58,528 nucleotides of DNA. It comes from Bacillota bacterium (GTDB lineage Bacteria; Bacillota; Clostridia; Lachnospirales; Lachnospiraceae). A program made the translations under genes and the position numbers. This document shows positions 50,758-58,528 of this stretch, in pieces. Numbering within the stretch: position 1 is the first letter of the stretch; each line of letters starts with the position of its first letter. The stretch covers positions 1-58,528 of the forward strand of contig JAEZRJ010000049.1 of assembly GCA_023412855.1 (NCBI GenBank), given 5' to 3'. Below the pieces are notes generated by a model, which saw only the letters and a program-made list of their open reading frames with translations, did no database searches and was not told the origin of the DNA.

Positions 50758-51636
50758 ATGAAAAGCAAAATAGGCAGCATTGTATTGGTTTCTCTGGGGA
50801 TTTTGCTGGCAGGGTGCGGTAAGAAAGGGACGGAGGAAATCAGCGGAGAGGCGGTAACGACGGTGGAGGAAAGCGTTGCAGCCAATTTGACAGAAAATAA
50901 TACGGAAAACCCGGCAGAGAGCCAGACCGTGGAGGTGTCGGAAGCTGTCCCTGTGATAATCGATATAGAAAATCCTTCATGGGATTATTACATCGAAGAT
51001 GAAGCGGTATCCGTGGCTTCTCCTTTAAAGCTTGTGCAGCTTACGGAGGCGGCGAATGCGATTACGGATACGGAAAAGTGGTTTGAGAAGAACGATTTGA
51101 GTTTGAATGTAGAAGGCGATGAGAGATACGGCTGTGAGATTTATTCTCCTTATGATAGTGAGCAGTGCGATATTCAGGTAACGGACAGAGAAAAGGGTGA
51201 AAGTTTTACACTTCATTTCGGAGGGTTTCGATATGCGGACGATTTTGCAGAAGCGGACGAACCCTTTGTGGAGCAGAACATACAATATGCACAGATAGAG
51301 GATGGTATCTTATATTTTTCAATCGGACATTTGACTTATGCGAAGTTTTCTCCCCATAATGCCTATGTGGCAGCAGTCGATTTGGCGGAAAAAAAGCTTT
51401 TGTGGAAGAGTGAACCGCTTGTGAGCAATGCGTACAATTTTATGATTGCAGGGGATGTGCTGCTTTGCGGTTATGGGTTTACGGAGGAACCTGATTATTT
51501 GTATCAGTTGGATTTGGCATCCGGGAAGGTGATCGGGGAGACCCCTTTGAAGACCAGGGCGGATTACCTGATCTTGAAAGATAATATTTTGTATGTAAGA
51601 ACTTATAACACGGATTATACGTTTCAGGTGGAGTAG
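50758..51636 (+). CDS. lipoprotein with PQQ/WD-like beta-propeller repeats
   Basis: A 292-residue surface lipoprotein with signal and lipobox LAGC, then a Glu/Thr/Asn-rich linker to about residue 60. The C-terminal half has beta-repeat features: VAAVDLAEKKLLWKSEPL and LYQLDLASGKVIGETPL, of the kind seen in PQQ-type propeller blades, but too few for a full propeller. Function unknown. ATG 50758 has GGAG upstream; the frame to 50740 is less likely. It follows the ABC permease after 138 nt and ends before a terminator. Confidence 0.8.
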   Translation: MKSKIGSIVLVSLGILLAGCGKKGTEEISGEAVTTVEESVAANLTENNTENPAESQTVEVSEAVPVIIDIENPSWDYYIEDEAVSVASPLKLVQLTEAANAITDTEKWFEKNDLSLNVEGDERYGCEIYSPYDSEQCDIQVTDREKGESFTLHFGGFRYADDFAEADEPFVEQNIQYAQIEDGILYFSIGHLTYAKFSPHNAYVAAVDLAEKKLLWKSEPLVSNAYNFMIAGDVLLCGYGFTEEPDYLYQLDLASGKVIGETPLKTRADYLILKDNILYVRTYNTDYTFQVE

Positions 51637-51728
51637 GTTGGAGCGGAAACAGTGAGGAAGGTTGTGGCGAGCCGCGCGTTTCGCTGTTGAATAAAAGATA
51701 ATGGAGCGATGAAAGAATGAGGAAGGTG

Positions 51729-51761
51729 AAAAACTGTTACCGATTGGTAAGCAGTTTTTTT
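51729..51761 (+). terminator. terminator of the lipoprotein gene
   Basis: Stem AAAAACTG/CAGTTTTT with inner TTACC/GGTAA pairs, followed by a T-run to about 51761. Confidence 0.75.
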
Positions 51762-51825
51762 GCCTTTCGGGTAAATGGTTAAGCATACTTTTGTCCTATA
51801 GAATTAAAAAAAGGAGGGAAAGATT

Positions 51826-52644
51826 GTGGGGAAGAAGTATGAATTTGATGCGGTGATAATGAAGGTGCAGGATATGGACGGCGCTTATGTGGAGGTGCCT
51901 TTTGATATAAAGGAGGAGTTTGGGAAGAGGCGTGTTGCGGTGCATGCCACCTTTGATGGAGTAGAGTATGACGGGCAGGTTGTCAGGATGGGAACACCTT
52001 GTCATATTATTGGGATTCGGAAGGATATTCGCAGGACAATCGAAAAGCAGCCCGGGGATATGGTGCATGTGACTTTTGAGGAACGGGAGGCTCAAATGGC
52101 AAAGAAGGGGGCAACAAAGGGAAAACTTCGGAAGATGCTTGGAAGCTATGATTCTGAATATATTATTTCCTTGATGAGACTGATTGAAACACAGAGCAAG
52201 ACAACGATTGTTAATTGGTGTATCGATTATGCCGAAAAGAATATTTTGGCCATTTATGAGAACGCCTATCCCTGCGATGGACGGCCGAGGGCGGCTTTAG
52301 AAGGTGCGAGGGATTGGCTTGCAGGGAAGATCAAGCTGCCTGCGGCTAAAAAGCTGATTTTGGATGCGCATAGTGCAGCCAGAGAGGCGGAGGATAAACC
52401 AGGGGCACAGGCAGCGGCAAGGGCAGCAGGACAGGCAGCATCGTCTATTCATATGCCGGCACATTCCTTGGGAATCGCTTTTTATGGATCAGCAGCTATT
52501 GCCTACGACCGCATCGGAACAGAGGCTGCACTGGAGGTTTACGAGCAGATCGCGAAGGAGGTATGTATGGCCATGGAAACGGACTTACGCGCTGTGGCTG
52601 TTGAAACCGAAGGGAATACTGCTAAAATAAAGTGGCATTGTTAA
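51826..52644 (+). CDS. DUF1905 domain fused to an Imm5-like domain
   Basis: A 272-residue soluble protein in two parts. Residues 1-90 are a DUF1905 beta-barrel (YEFDAVIMKVQDMDGAYVEVPFDIKEEFG... and GIRKDIRR). Residues about 120-270 are helical and match what I know of the Imm5-like putative immunity domain: INWCIDY-type opening here as VNWCIDYAEKNILAIYE, DGRPRAALEGARDWLAGKI, AHSAAREAE and HMPAHSLGIAFYGSAAIAYDR. No toxin gene is adjacent. The start is GTG 51826, set by GGAGGG seven nt upstream. Fusion of the two domains is the point of interest. Confidence 0.8.
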   Translation: MGKKYEFDAVIMKVQDMDGAYVEVPFDIKEEFGKRRVAVHATFDGVEYDGQVVRMGTPCHIIGIRKDIRRTIEKQPGDMVHVTFEEREAQMAKKGATKGKLRKMLGSYDSEYIISLMRLIETQSKTTIVNWCIDYAEKNILAIYENAYPCDGRPRAALEGARDWLAGKIKLPAAKKLILDAHSAAREAEDKPGAQAAARAAGQAASSIHMPAHSLGIAFYGSAAIAYDRIGTEAALEVYEQIAKEVCMAMETDLRAVAVETEGNTAKIKWHC

Positions 52645-52701
52645 TAGAGACGTATTCTTTTTGAAAGAGAACAGAAAGTGGTATCTTTATACACATTAAA
52701 A

Positions 52702-52710
52702 TGGTATAAT
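52702..52710 (+). promoter_or_regulatory. candidate extended -10 promoter of the chemoreceptor gene
   Basis: TGG-TATAAT (52702-52710) lies 80 nt before the start; TATAATATTATA at 52705-52716 is also a perfect 12-bp palindrome. A second TATAAT at 52763-52768 is probably too close to the start codon. Confidence 0.4.
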
Positions 52711-52789
52711 ATTATACAGATAAGATTTTTAAGATACATAAGATGCTTCGAATGTTTCGAGGTATAATGAGGAAGGGGTGTGGATTGCA

Positions 52790-54523
52790 ATGAATTCACA
52801 AAAAACAAATGAAGGCTCCGCTATTCGGAGCGGAAATCCAAAGGTAAGGGTGCTCAGCTCAATTAAGACAAAGATAGTGCTATTGCTTATAGGAGCAATT
52901 ATACTGACGACAGGTATCTATTTATGGACGATTATCCCGCTTATAAAAGGTGATTATGCGGCAGTAACCCGTAACTACATGAATGATGTGGTGAATTCCT
53001 ATGGGGAAATGTTGGATATGGCGATGAGCGGAGGGGAAGACATTTTAAACGCGGACAATATGAAGGCGCTCATAGGGGATATTTCTATTAACGATATAAG
53101 TTCCAGCTATGCATATGCGGTGAATGCAGAAGGAATCATGCTTTATCATCCTACGGCGGAGAAAATTGGAAATCCGGTAGAAAATGAAGTTGTGAGCAAT
53201 CTGGTCGCACGGTTGGCAAAGGGAGAGACTCCGGAACCGGATGTTGTGGCTTACGAATTTAAGGGAGTTATGAAATATGCTGCCTATTATATAGGTACAG
53301 ATGCTAAATATATTCTGGTTATTACCACGGATGAAGACGAGATTTTTGCGCCGATTAACAATATTGTAAAAAGCTGTATTTTTACCGGAATTGCCATATT
53401 GATTGTATTTTCGATTCTTGGCTTTTTTATAACTGAGTTTACGGTAAGGCCTATTAATAGAATTACTTCTGTCATTACGAAATTGTCGGATATGGATTTT
53501 ACGGAGAACGATTACCAGATAACGTTAAATAAACGAAGGGATGAAACCGGAAGTATGAGCCGGGCGATTTCCAGCCTGCGGGAACAGCTGCGTGAAATGG
53601 TATCGGAGATAAAGCAGCTCAGCGAAGAGATTTTTCACTCTGCGGAAACTTTAAGTACGGGAGCGAAGAATACATCGGAGACTATGGAGGAAGTGGAAAA
53701 GACCGTTGCAGAAATTGCTCAGGGCGCTACCTCCCATGCGCAGGAAACACAAAGGGCGACGGAAAATGTTATTCTCATGGGCAGCATGGTAGAGGAAACG
53801 AATCTGCAAGTAGATAGCTTGAAGGATAATGCGGCATCAATAATAAGCTCCAGTGACGAGGCGGTGAATATTTTAGGCCATTTGGAGGAAATCAATAAGA
53901 AAACGCAGGATTCTATCAATACGATTTATGAACAGACAAATACAACGAATGAATCTGCAGTTAAAATACGTGAGGCGACAGCTATCATTACATCTATTGC
54001 GGAGGAAACCAATCTGTTATCTTTAAATGCGTCCATCGAAGCGGCGAGAGCGGGCGAACAAGGCAGGGGCTTTGCAGTGGTAGCAGCTCAGATACAGAAG
54101 TTGGCGGAGCAGTCGGATGAGTCTGCAAGGCAGATAGAGACCATCGTAAATTCCCTTATCGGCGATTCGCAGGGGGCGGTAGAGACGATGAATTCTGTAA
54201 AAGAGGTTATCGGTCAGCAGAGCGAAAATGTTAATAAGACGAATACTGTTTTCAAGCAGGTCAAGGTGGGTATAGGCAATTCCGCAGATGGAGTGACGGC
54301 CATCGCTGACAGAACGAAGAAGTTGGATGAGGCTCGCGTAAGTGTTGTGGATATTGTACAGAACTTAACGGCTATTGCGGAGGAAAATGCGGCCAGTACG
54401 GAGGAGACCTCTGCGTCGGTAACTGAGGTAAGTGCTATAGTTGCGGATATTTCTGAAAATGCAGAACGCTTAAAAACGATTTCGGATAAGCTGGAAGCGC
54501 ATATGGGAATATTTAAACTATAA
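52790..54523 (+). CDS. methyl-accepting chemotaxis protein
   Basis: A 577-residue transmembrane chemoreceptor. TM1 is at about residues 30-50 (IVLLLIGAIILTTGIYLW), a Cache-type extracellular sensor spans 55-195 (SSYAYAVNAEGIMLYHPTAEKIG), TM2 is near 205-225, then HAMP (FTVRPINRITSVITKLSDMDF) and a long signalling coiled coil. The hairpin tip is intact: IAEETNLLSLNASIEAARAGEQGRGFAVVA. ATG 52790 fits AGGAAGGGG upstream; GTG 52778 is also in frame. The ligand is unknown. No flagellar or che genes are in the window. A terminator follows. Confidence 0.95.
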   Translation: MNSQKTNEGSAIRSGNPKVRVLSSIKTKIVLLLIGAIILTTGIYLWTIIPLIKGDYAAVTRNYMNDVVNSYGEMLDMAMSGGEDILNADNMKALIGDISINDISSSYAYAVNAEGIMLYHPTAEKIGNPVENEVVSNLVARLAKGETPEPDVVAYEFKGVMKYAAYYIGTDAKYILVITTDEDEIFAPINNIVKSCIFTGIAILIVFSILGFFITEFTVRPINRITSVITKLSDMDFTENDYQITLNKRRDETGSMSRAISSLREQLREMVSEIKQLSEEIFHSAETLSTGAKNTSETMEEVEKTVAEIAQGATSHAQETQRATENVILMGSMVEETNLQVDSLKDNAASIISSSDEAVNILGHLEEINKKTQDSINTIYEQTNTTNESAVKIREATAIITSIAEETNLLSLNASIEAARAGEQGRGFAVVAAQIQKLAEQSDESARQIETIVNSLIGDSQGAVETMNSVKEVIGQQSENVNKTNTVFKQVKVGIGNSADGVTAIADRTKKLDEARVSVVDIVQNLTAIAEENAASTEETSASVTEVSAIVADISENAERLKTISDKLEAHMGIFKL

Positions 54524-54540
54524 AATATACATATTTTGAC

Positions 54541-54568
54541 AAAAAGGGAGGTGAAGGCTTCCCTTTTT
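54541..54568 (+). terminator. terminator of the chemoreceptor gene
   Basis: AAAAAGGGA and TCCCTTTTT arms (54541-54549 with 54560-54568) directly after the stop codon. Confidence 0.8.
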
Positions 54569-54685
54569 AATATAATAGGAAAGTGCTCCTAATTAAAAAC
54601 AGATGCGCAGCTGCGTGCGCGGAACAAAAGCTGTGCGGCCAAAATATTGGGTCGCGGGAGTATGCGAAGCACACTTTTGTTCTAT
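54569..54685. repeat. dispersed repeat B, copy 2 (probably full length)
   Basis: AATATAATAGGAAAGTGCTC at 54569 matches the 22243 copy almost exactly, and the unit continues to GATGCGCAG. The block 54575-54685 starts ATAGGAAAGTGC and ends GCACACTTTTGTTCTAT, imperfect inverted ends. A similar end-like piece lies at 51786-51801. Confidence 0.5.
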
Positions 54686-54772
54686 CTATAAATGATATAT
54701 AGTATAAAAAGGCGCTTCACAGTTTTTACATATTTATTGGTTATACTAAAAATAGTGAAGAGTATGTATACC

Positions 54773-54823
54773 AGTGTTCTATATCACCGACAATTAGTCA
54801 ATGGTATAGAACACTAGTATAAT
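54773..54823 (+). promoter_or_regulatory. promoter with operator-like inverted repeat, second two-component system
   Basis: A perfect 11-bp inverted repeat, AGTGTTCTATA (54773-54783) and TATAGAACACT (54805-54815), has a 21-nt centre. The right arm fills the spacer between TAGTCA (54795-54800) and TATAAT (54818-54823), which are 17 bp apart. This is a likely binding site for the response regulator encoded next or another repressor. Confidence 0.65.
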
Positions 54824-54861
54824 ATCAGCAGACGAATGATTTAGGAGGGAACGGTGATATT

Positions 54862-55539
54862 ATGGATAAGCTTAAAGTTTTGGTTGTAGATGACGAAAGC
54901 AGAATGAGGAAGTTGGTCAAGGATTTTCTTGTTAAAAATAATTATGATGTGGTGGAGGCGGAGGATGGAAGTGAGGCTCTCGATATTTTTTTCGAGCAGA
55001 AGGATATTGCGCTCATCATTCTGGATGTTATGATGCCCAAGATGGACGGCTGGGAAGTATGCCGGGAAGTAAGGGAATATTCGAAAGTCCCTATTATCAT
55101 GCTTACAGCCAAAACGGACGAGCGGGACGAATTGCAGGGTTTCCAACTTGGAGTGGACGAATACATTTCAAAGCCCTTCAGCCCCAAGATATTGGTGGCG
55201 AGGGTAGAAGCTATTTTACGCCGGACGAATCAGACGACTACGGACGAAATCATGGAGGCCGGCGGCATTCAGATGAACAAGGCCGCGCATATCGTTATGA
55301 TCGATAATAAAGCGGTAGATTTAAGCTATAAGGAGTTTGAGCTGCTTACTTATTTCATGGAAAACAGAGGAATAGCCCTTTCCAGAGAAAAGATTTTAAA
55401 TAATGTCTGGAATTACGATTACTTCGGCGATGCGCGGACAATTGATACCCATGTGAAAAAGCTCAGAAGCAAGATGGGGGAGAAGGGTGATTTGATCAAG
55501 ACGATATGGGGGATGGGATATAAATTTGAGGCGGAGTGA
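54862..55539 (+). CDS. OmpR-family response regulator
   Basis: A 225-residue transcription factor. The receiver has VVDDESR, phosphoacceptor Asp55 in IILDVMMPKMDG, the Thr in MLTAKTDE and KPFSPK. The winged-helix DNA-binding domain (about 130-224) ends IKTIWGMGYKFE. ATG 54862 follows GGAGGG at a rather long 12 nt. An inverted repeat overlapping its promoter suggests autoregulation. The cognate kinase begins about 150 nt downstream, separated by a hairpin-rich leader rather than the usual overlap. Confidence 0.95.
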   Translation: MDKLKVLVVDDESRMRKLVKDFLVKNNYDVVEAEDGSEALDIFFEQKDIALIILDVMMPKMDGWEVCREVREYSKVPIIMLTAKTDERDELQGFQLGVDEYISKPFSPKILVARVEAILRRTNQTTTDEIMEAGGIQMNKAAHIVMIDNKAVDLSYKEFELLTYFMENRGIALSREKILNNVWNYDYFGDARTIDTHVKKLRSKMGEKGDLIKTIWGMGYKFEAE

Positions 55540-55542
55540 CAA

Positions 55543-55667
55543 GTGTGAATAGTTTCACACAGAGGAAGCCTCTCGGAGTCTTCTTCATGGATTGTTTGTG
55601 TCGCAACGCGGTATGTTTACAAGGTTGAAAGAAAAGAACTTTCAACTATTGACTTTGAGTTCGTCAA
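55543..55667 (+). promoter_or_regulatory. four-hairpin leader upstream of the second kinase (element type L, copy 2)
   Basis: Hairpins in order: GTGTGAA/TTCACAC (55543-55549 with 55554-55560), AGAGG/CCTCT (55561-55565 with 55569-55573), GTTGAAAG/CTTTCAAC (55624-55631 with 55639-55646) and TTGAC/GTCAA (55649-55653 with 55663-55667). A 21-codon ORF (55613-55678, starting MFTRLKEKNF) stops 8 nt before the kinase start at 55687. Architecture, ORF start and spacing match the element before znuA at 11515-11644. Confidence 0.55.
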
Positions 55668-55686
55668 AGCGGACATGAGGTATAAA

Positions 55687-57153
55687 ATGAAATATTCTAT
55701 TAAAAGACAGTTCGCAACAATATTTATCGGATTGATGACAGCCACGATATTGCTGTGCTGGTTTATTAACAGTACATTTTTAGGGGAATATTATCTGAAT
55801 AATAAGATGAATGCGCTCAAAAACGCATACGCCGTAATTAACAGGGCGGCTAATGCAGGAAATATTTTGAGCGAAGAGTTCGGAATACAGATACAGAAAA
55901 TTGCTGAAAAATACAATATTAACCTAATTGTATTGGATGCGGATTCCCAGATGCGGATAACCTTCAGCAGCGATCCCGAGACCATGAGCAGGCGTTTATG
56001 GGATAATTTCTTTAATTCAGCCAGCAACAACAGCATTATTTTGGAGGAGAACAGTCTTTATTCAGTGCAAAGGATGACTGACTCCAGAACGATGACAGAA
56101 TATGTAGAGATGTGGGGAGTCTTGGATAATGGCAATATTTTTCTACTTCGCAGTGCTTTGGAGGGAATACAAGACAGCGTATCCATTGCCAATCGTTTTC
56201 TTGCCTATGTAGGTATAGGAGCGGTTGTAATTAGCGGAATCGTTATATTAATGGTATCAAGGAAGGTAACGGAGCCGATACTGGAGCTGGCGGATATATC
56301 GGAACGGATGATACATCTTGACTTCGATGCCAAATATTATGGAAAGAGCAGGACGGAAATCGCCTTGCTGGGAAATAATATCAACGAACTGTCGAATACC
56401 CTTGAGGTGACGATTTCGGAATTGAAGACGGCTAACAACGAATTGCAGAAGGATATAGAGAAGAAAAATGAAATAGATGAAATGCGCAAGGAATTTTTGT
56501 CCAATGTTTCCCATGAACTGAAAACGCCCATAGCCTTAATACAAGGATATGCGGAGGGATTGAAAGAGGGAATCAGCGACGATGAGGAAAGCCGGGAATT
56601 TTACTGTGATGTAATTATTGATGAATCCAACAAGATGAATACGATGGTCAAAAAGCTCCTTACGCTGAATCAGTTGGAATTCGGCAACGATGTGGTATCC
56701 ATGGAGCGGTTCGATATAGCAGCGTTAATCAGAAACTATATCCAGTCCGCAGAGATACTGACCAAGCAAAAGGAAATATCGGTGTATTTCCATGAGCAGG
56801 AATCCATTTTCGTATGGGGAGATGAATTCAAGACGGAGGAAGTATTTGCAAATTATTTCAGCAATGCCATAAACCATGTGGCGGGAGAAAAGATTATTGA
56901 TATAAGGCTGAAGAAAATGGAAGATAAGGTCCGGATTTCAGTTTTTAATACAGGAGAGCAGATTCCGCAGGAAAGTCTTTCACATTTATGGGAGAAATTC
57001 TATAAGGTAGATAAGGCGAGGACGCGGGCGTATGGAGGAAGCGGAGTAGGCTTATCCATTGTAAAAGCTATTATGGAATCCATGAATCAGGAATGTGGTG
57101 TGATGAATTACGATAATGGCGTAGAATTTTGGTTCGAATTAGCAGCGAGATAA
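55687..57153 (+). CDS. sensor histidine kinase
   Basis: A 488-residue membrane kinase. TM1 is at about residues 8-28, an extracytoplasmic sensor spans 30-160, TM2 is near 168-188, then HAMP (TEPILELADISERMIHLDF), the dimerisation domain with phosphorylated His276 in FLSNVSHELKTPIALIQ, and the ATPase domain with NYFSNAINHV and GSGVGLSIVKAIME. ATG 55687 is preferred because TGAGG (55676-55680) lies 6 nt upstream; ATG 55675 is in frame. Partner of the regulator at 54862. A hairpin-rich spacer may lower or condition its translation. Confidence 0.94.
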   Translation: MKYSIKRQFATIFIGLMTATILLCWFINSTFLGEYYLNNKMNALKNAYAVINRAANAGNILSEEFGIQIQKIAEKYNINLIVLDADSQMRITFSSDPETMSRRLWDNFFNSASNNSIILEENSLYSVQRMTDSRTMTEYVEMWGVLDNGNIFLLRSALEGIQDSVSIANRFLAYVGIGAVVISGIVILMVSRKVTEPILELADISERMIHLDFDAKYYGKSRTEIALLGNNINELSNTLEVTISELKTANNELQKDIEKKNEIDEMRKEFLSNVSHELKTPIALIQGYAEGLKEGISDDEESREFYCDVIIDESNKMNTMVKKLLTLNQLEFGNDVVSMERFDIAALIRNYIQSAEILTKQKEISVYFHEQESIFVWGDEFKTEEVFANYFSNAINHVAGEKIIDIRLKKMEDKVRISVFNTGEQIPQESLSHLWEKFYKVDKARTRAYGGSGVGLSIVKAIMESMNQECGVMNYDNGVEFWFELAAR

Positions 57154-57163
57154 ACAAGAGGGC

Positions 57164-57192
57164 TTTTCAGAATCCGCAAAATGATGTATAAT
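57164..57192 (+). promoter_or_regulatory. candidate promoter of the final lipoprotein gene
   Basis: TTTTCA (57164-57169), a 17-bp spacer and TATAAT (57187-57192). Confidence 0.55.
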
Positions 57193-57239
57193 GGGAGCAA
57201 TATGTAAGCTTGTATGTACATAAGCAGATGGGAGTTAAC

Positions 57240-58007
57240 ATGAGAAGAGGGAAAACGATAGGAATTGTTTTAATTGCTGCGATGTCTTTGATGCTGACGG
57301 CTTGCGGAGAATCCGTTCCCGAAATGACGGAAGAGGAAAATGCGCAGGTGGTGGAATATGCGGCGGGATTATTGTTGAAATATGACCAGAACTATGAGAC
57401 AAGACTGGTAGAAGAGGATCCGAAAGCGGAAGAAAAAGCTTCGGAAAAAAAGAAGACGGAAAGCGCTGAGGTAAAAGAAGAGCCTCAGACACCTCAGAAA
57501 AAAAAGCAGGCGACGAATACGTCAGCCGTGGAAGCAAGTAATAGCGATCAGGGCTTTTATGGAATAAAAGGCGTGGAAGTAAAATATATCGGCTATGAAT
57601 TAAAAGATGTCTATCCGGATGGAAATATGGAGGAATCATCATATGCCATGAGTGCGGAAAGCGGATATAAGCTTTTGGTACTCAACTTTGAAATGAAGAA
57701 TACAACTGAGCAGGATGTAGATGTAAATATGGCGTCTACAGGGGTCAAGTTTAAAATATCCGTCAACGGCGGACAACCGGAATACGCGTTGACCACAATA
57801 TTGCCGAATGACTTGTCTACGTTTATGGGAACGATAAGTGTAGGAGATACGAAGAATCTTATTTTGATAGGAGAAGTTCCAGCGAAGGAAGCGGGTTCCA
57901 TTTGGTCTGTTGCTTTAGCGCTAGGGGATGGTTCTTCCACTGATTCTATCGCTCCAGATGCCTCGGCAGATGCTACAGATTCAACCGATGCTACGGCAAC
58001 TAACTAG
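57240..58007 (+). CDS. lipoprotein with an immunoglobulin-like (DUF4352/DUF5067-type) domain
   Basis: A 255-residue surface lipoprotein. Signal and lipobox LTAC near residue 22, then a short helical segment (NAQVVEYAAGLLLKYDQNYE), a Lys/Glu-rich linker to about 100, and a beta-sandwich-like domain (about 110-230) with YKLLVLNFEMKNTTEQDVDV, the pattern of DUF4352-like modules. It ends in an Asp/Ala/Thr-rich tail of about 20 residues. Function unknown. ATG 57240 follows GGGAG; the frame from 57210 is less likely. It lies downstream of the kinase and may be a separate unit with its own promoter. Confidence 0.8.
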   Translation: MRRGKTIGIVLIAAMSLMLTACGESVPEMTEEENAQVVEYAAGLLLKYDQNYETRLVEEDPKAEEKASEKKKTESAEVKEEPQTPQKKKQATNTSAVEASNSDQGFYGIKGVEVKYIGYELKDVYPDGNMEESSYAMSAESGYKLLVLNFEMKNTTEQDVDVNMASTGVKFKISVNGGQPEYALTTILPNDLSTFMGTISVGDTKNLILIGEVPAKEAGSIWSVALALGDGSSTDSIAPDASADATDSTDATATN

Positions 58008-58189
58008 TATATCATCCACAAATTAACTGGACCGATAACTTGTCTGAACTTCCAACTGCAATATATAAAAGTTTATTCTGCATACTCAGGCCGGTTATCT
58101 GATGGACGATATACTAGATAACAGCGAAATAAATAATCATAATTAATAAGCGTGTGTATATAGTGGAAAGATTATTTTGCAATTATTAG

Positions 58190-58235
58190 TGACAGACTAC
58201 TTTGGCAACATAGTAAAGTAGTCTGTCATTGTTTT
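58190..58235 (+). terminator. terminator after the last lipoprotein gene
   Basis: A perfect 14-bp stem (58190-58203 with 58215-58228) followed by TTGTTTTT, about 180 nt after the stop codon. The stretch 58008-58189 shows no gene. Confidence 0.88.
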
Positions 58236-58332
58236 TAGGGATGTTTTTATAATTTATATTCCGTGGAAATCTCGTAAAATGGGCTTTTTTGTATAATGTT
58301 CAAAAAATTTGTAAAATTTATTAGATTTATGA

Positions 58333-58361
58333 TTGACATTTGCATTTGGGGATGATATACT
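58333..58361 (+). promoter_or_regulatory. strong consensus promoter at the window end
   Basis: TTGACA (58333-58338), a 17-bp spacer and TATACT (58356-58361). The sequence downstream to 58528 has no ORF with a ribosome site. It holds GAAA-capped hairpins, including GCATCC-GAAA-GGATGC near 58505-58520. Confidence 0.75.
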
Positions 58362-58367
58362 CATTTT

Positions 58368-58528
58368 CGTTGCCGATGAAGAATAACAGAGCGGCAGCGA
58401 GCAGAACCTTGACAAGTAAACAGTAATACAACCCTGAAAATTCTGAAATAACTGCATCGTTCGAAAGAGCGAGAAGCAGGAAATGAATGAAAATTCAGAG
58501 AACGGCATCCGAAAGGATGCAACCTAAA
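58368..58528 (+). ncRNA. structured untranslated leader running off the window, possibly of an rRNA operon
   Basis: About 160 nt of non-coding transcript after a strong promoter. It contains CTGC..GCAG enclosing CGTTC-GAAA-GAGCG, then GCATCC-GAAA-GGATGC. The CCTTGACAAGTAAACAG phrase looks like clostridial pre-rRNA leader or spacer sequence to me, but no rRNA is in the window to confirm it. Confidence 0.35.

Overview
The window reads as part of the chromosome of an anaerobic, low-to-moderate GC Firmicute, most likely a Lachnospiraceae (Clostridium cluster XIVa) member. Reasons: consensus TTGACA/TATAAT promoters, AGGAGG-type ribosome sites, the secG-rnr-smpB-ssrA block, small families I associate with this group (DUF4491, DUF3781), and many short dispersed repeats. 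Assignment is by gene content only; no 16S gene is inside the window.

Layout. 1-8 kb: serC-serA (serine synthesis), a small unknown gene, DUF1015, a glycogen branching enzyme with an odd coiled-coil tail, MscS and tRNA-Thr(CGT). 8-15 kb: MATE pump, acetyltransferase and a zinc-uptake locus (Fur/Zur, small Cys-rich membrane protein, znuA-znuC-znuB, OB-like lipoprotein). 15-28 kb: a domain-permuted GH3 glycosidase, a CDF metal exporter, gpmI, DUF554, a GntR-ABC module, enolase and a nicotinamidase-like hydrolase. 28-31.8 kb: secG, rnr, smpB and tmRNA. 31.8-38.5 kb: an AT-rich accessory tract directly after ssrA with gene remnants, a TA-flanked MITE and single-gene cassettes (CPBP protease, phosphoglycerate-mutase-like, AraC, HAD, cupin, DUF3781, flavoprotein). 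38.5-45 kb: cspA, a secreted GH3 lipoprotein, DinB and VOC proteins, catalase and a three-gene membrane cluster. 45-51 kb: a two-component system followed by an FtsX-type ABC transporter and a lipoprotein. 51-58 kb: a DUF1905/Imm5-like fusion, a chemoreceptor, a second two-component system and a lipoprotein. The window ends in a strong promoter with a structured non-coding leader, possibly that of an rRNA operon.

How genes work together. serC/serA, gpmI and eno sit on the 3-phosphoglycerate branch of glycolysis; no serB is seen. The Fur-znu locus and the CDF exporter are opposite arms of metal homeostasis. rnr, smpB and ssrA form the ribosome-rescue and RNA-decay set. Both two-component systems lie in operons with likely partners or autoregulatory sites.

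Most notable. (1) Two related-looking four-hairpin leaders, at 11515-11644 before znuA and 55543-55667 before a histidine kinase. Each carries a short ORF beginning M-x-x-R-L-K-x-K and ending exactly 8 nt before the downstream start codon. (2) A MITE-like family with 12-bp inverted ends GTTACTGTTCAC, two full copies with 8-bp target duplications and two fragments, one of which supplies a gene's stop codon. (3) Well-formed operator/promoter overlaps for the Fur gene, the GntR module and the second two-component system.
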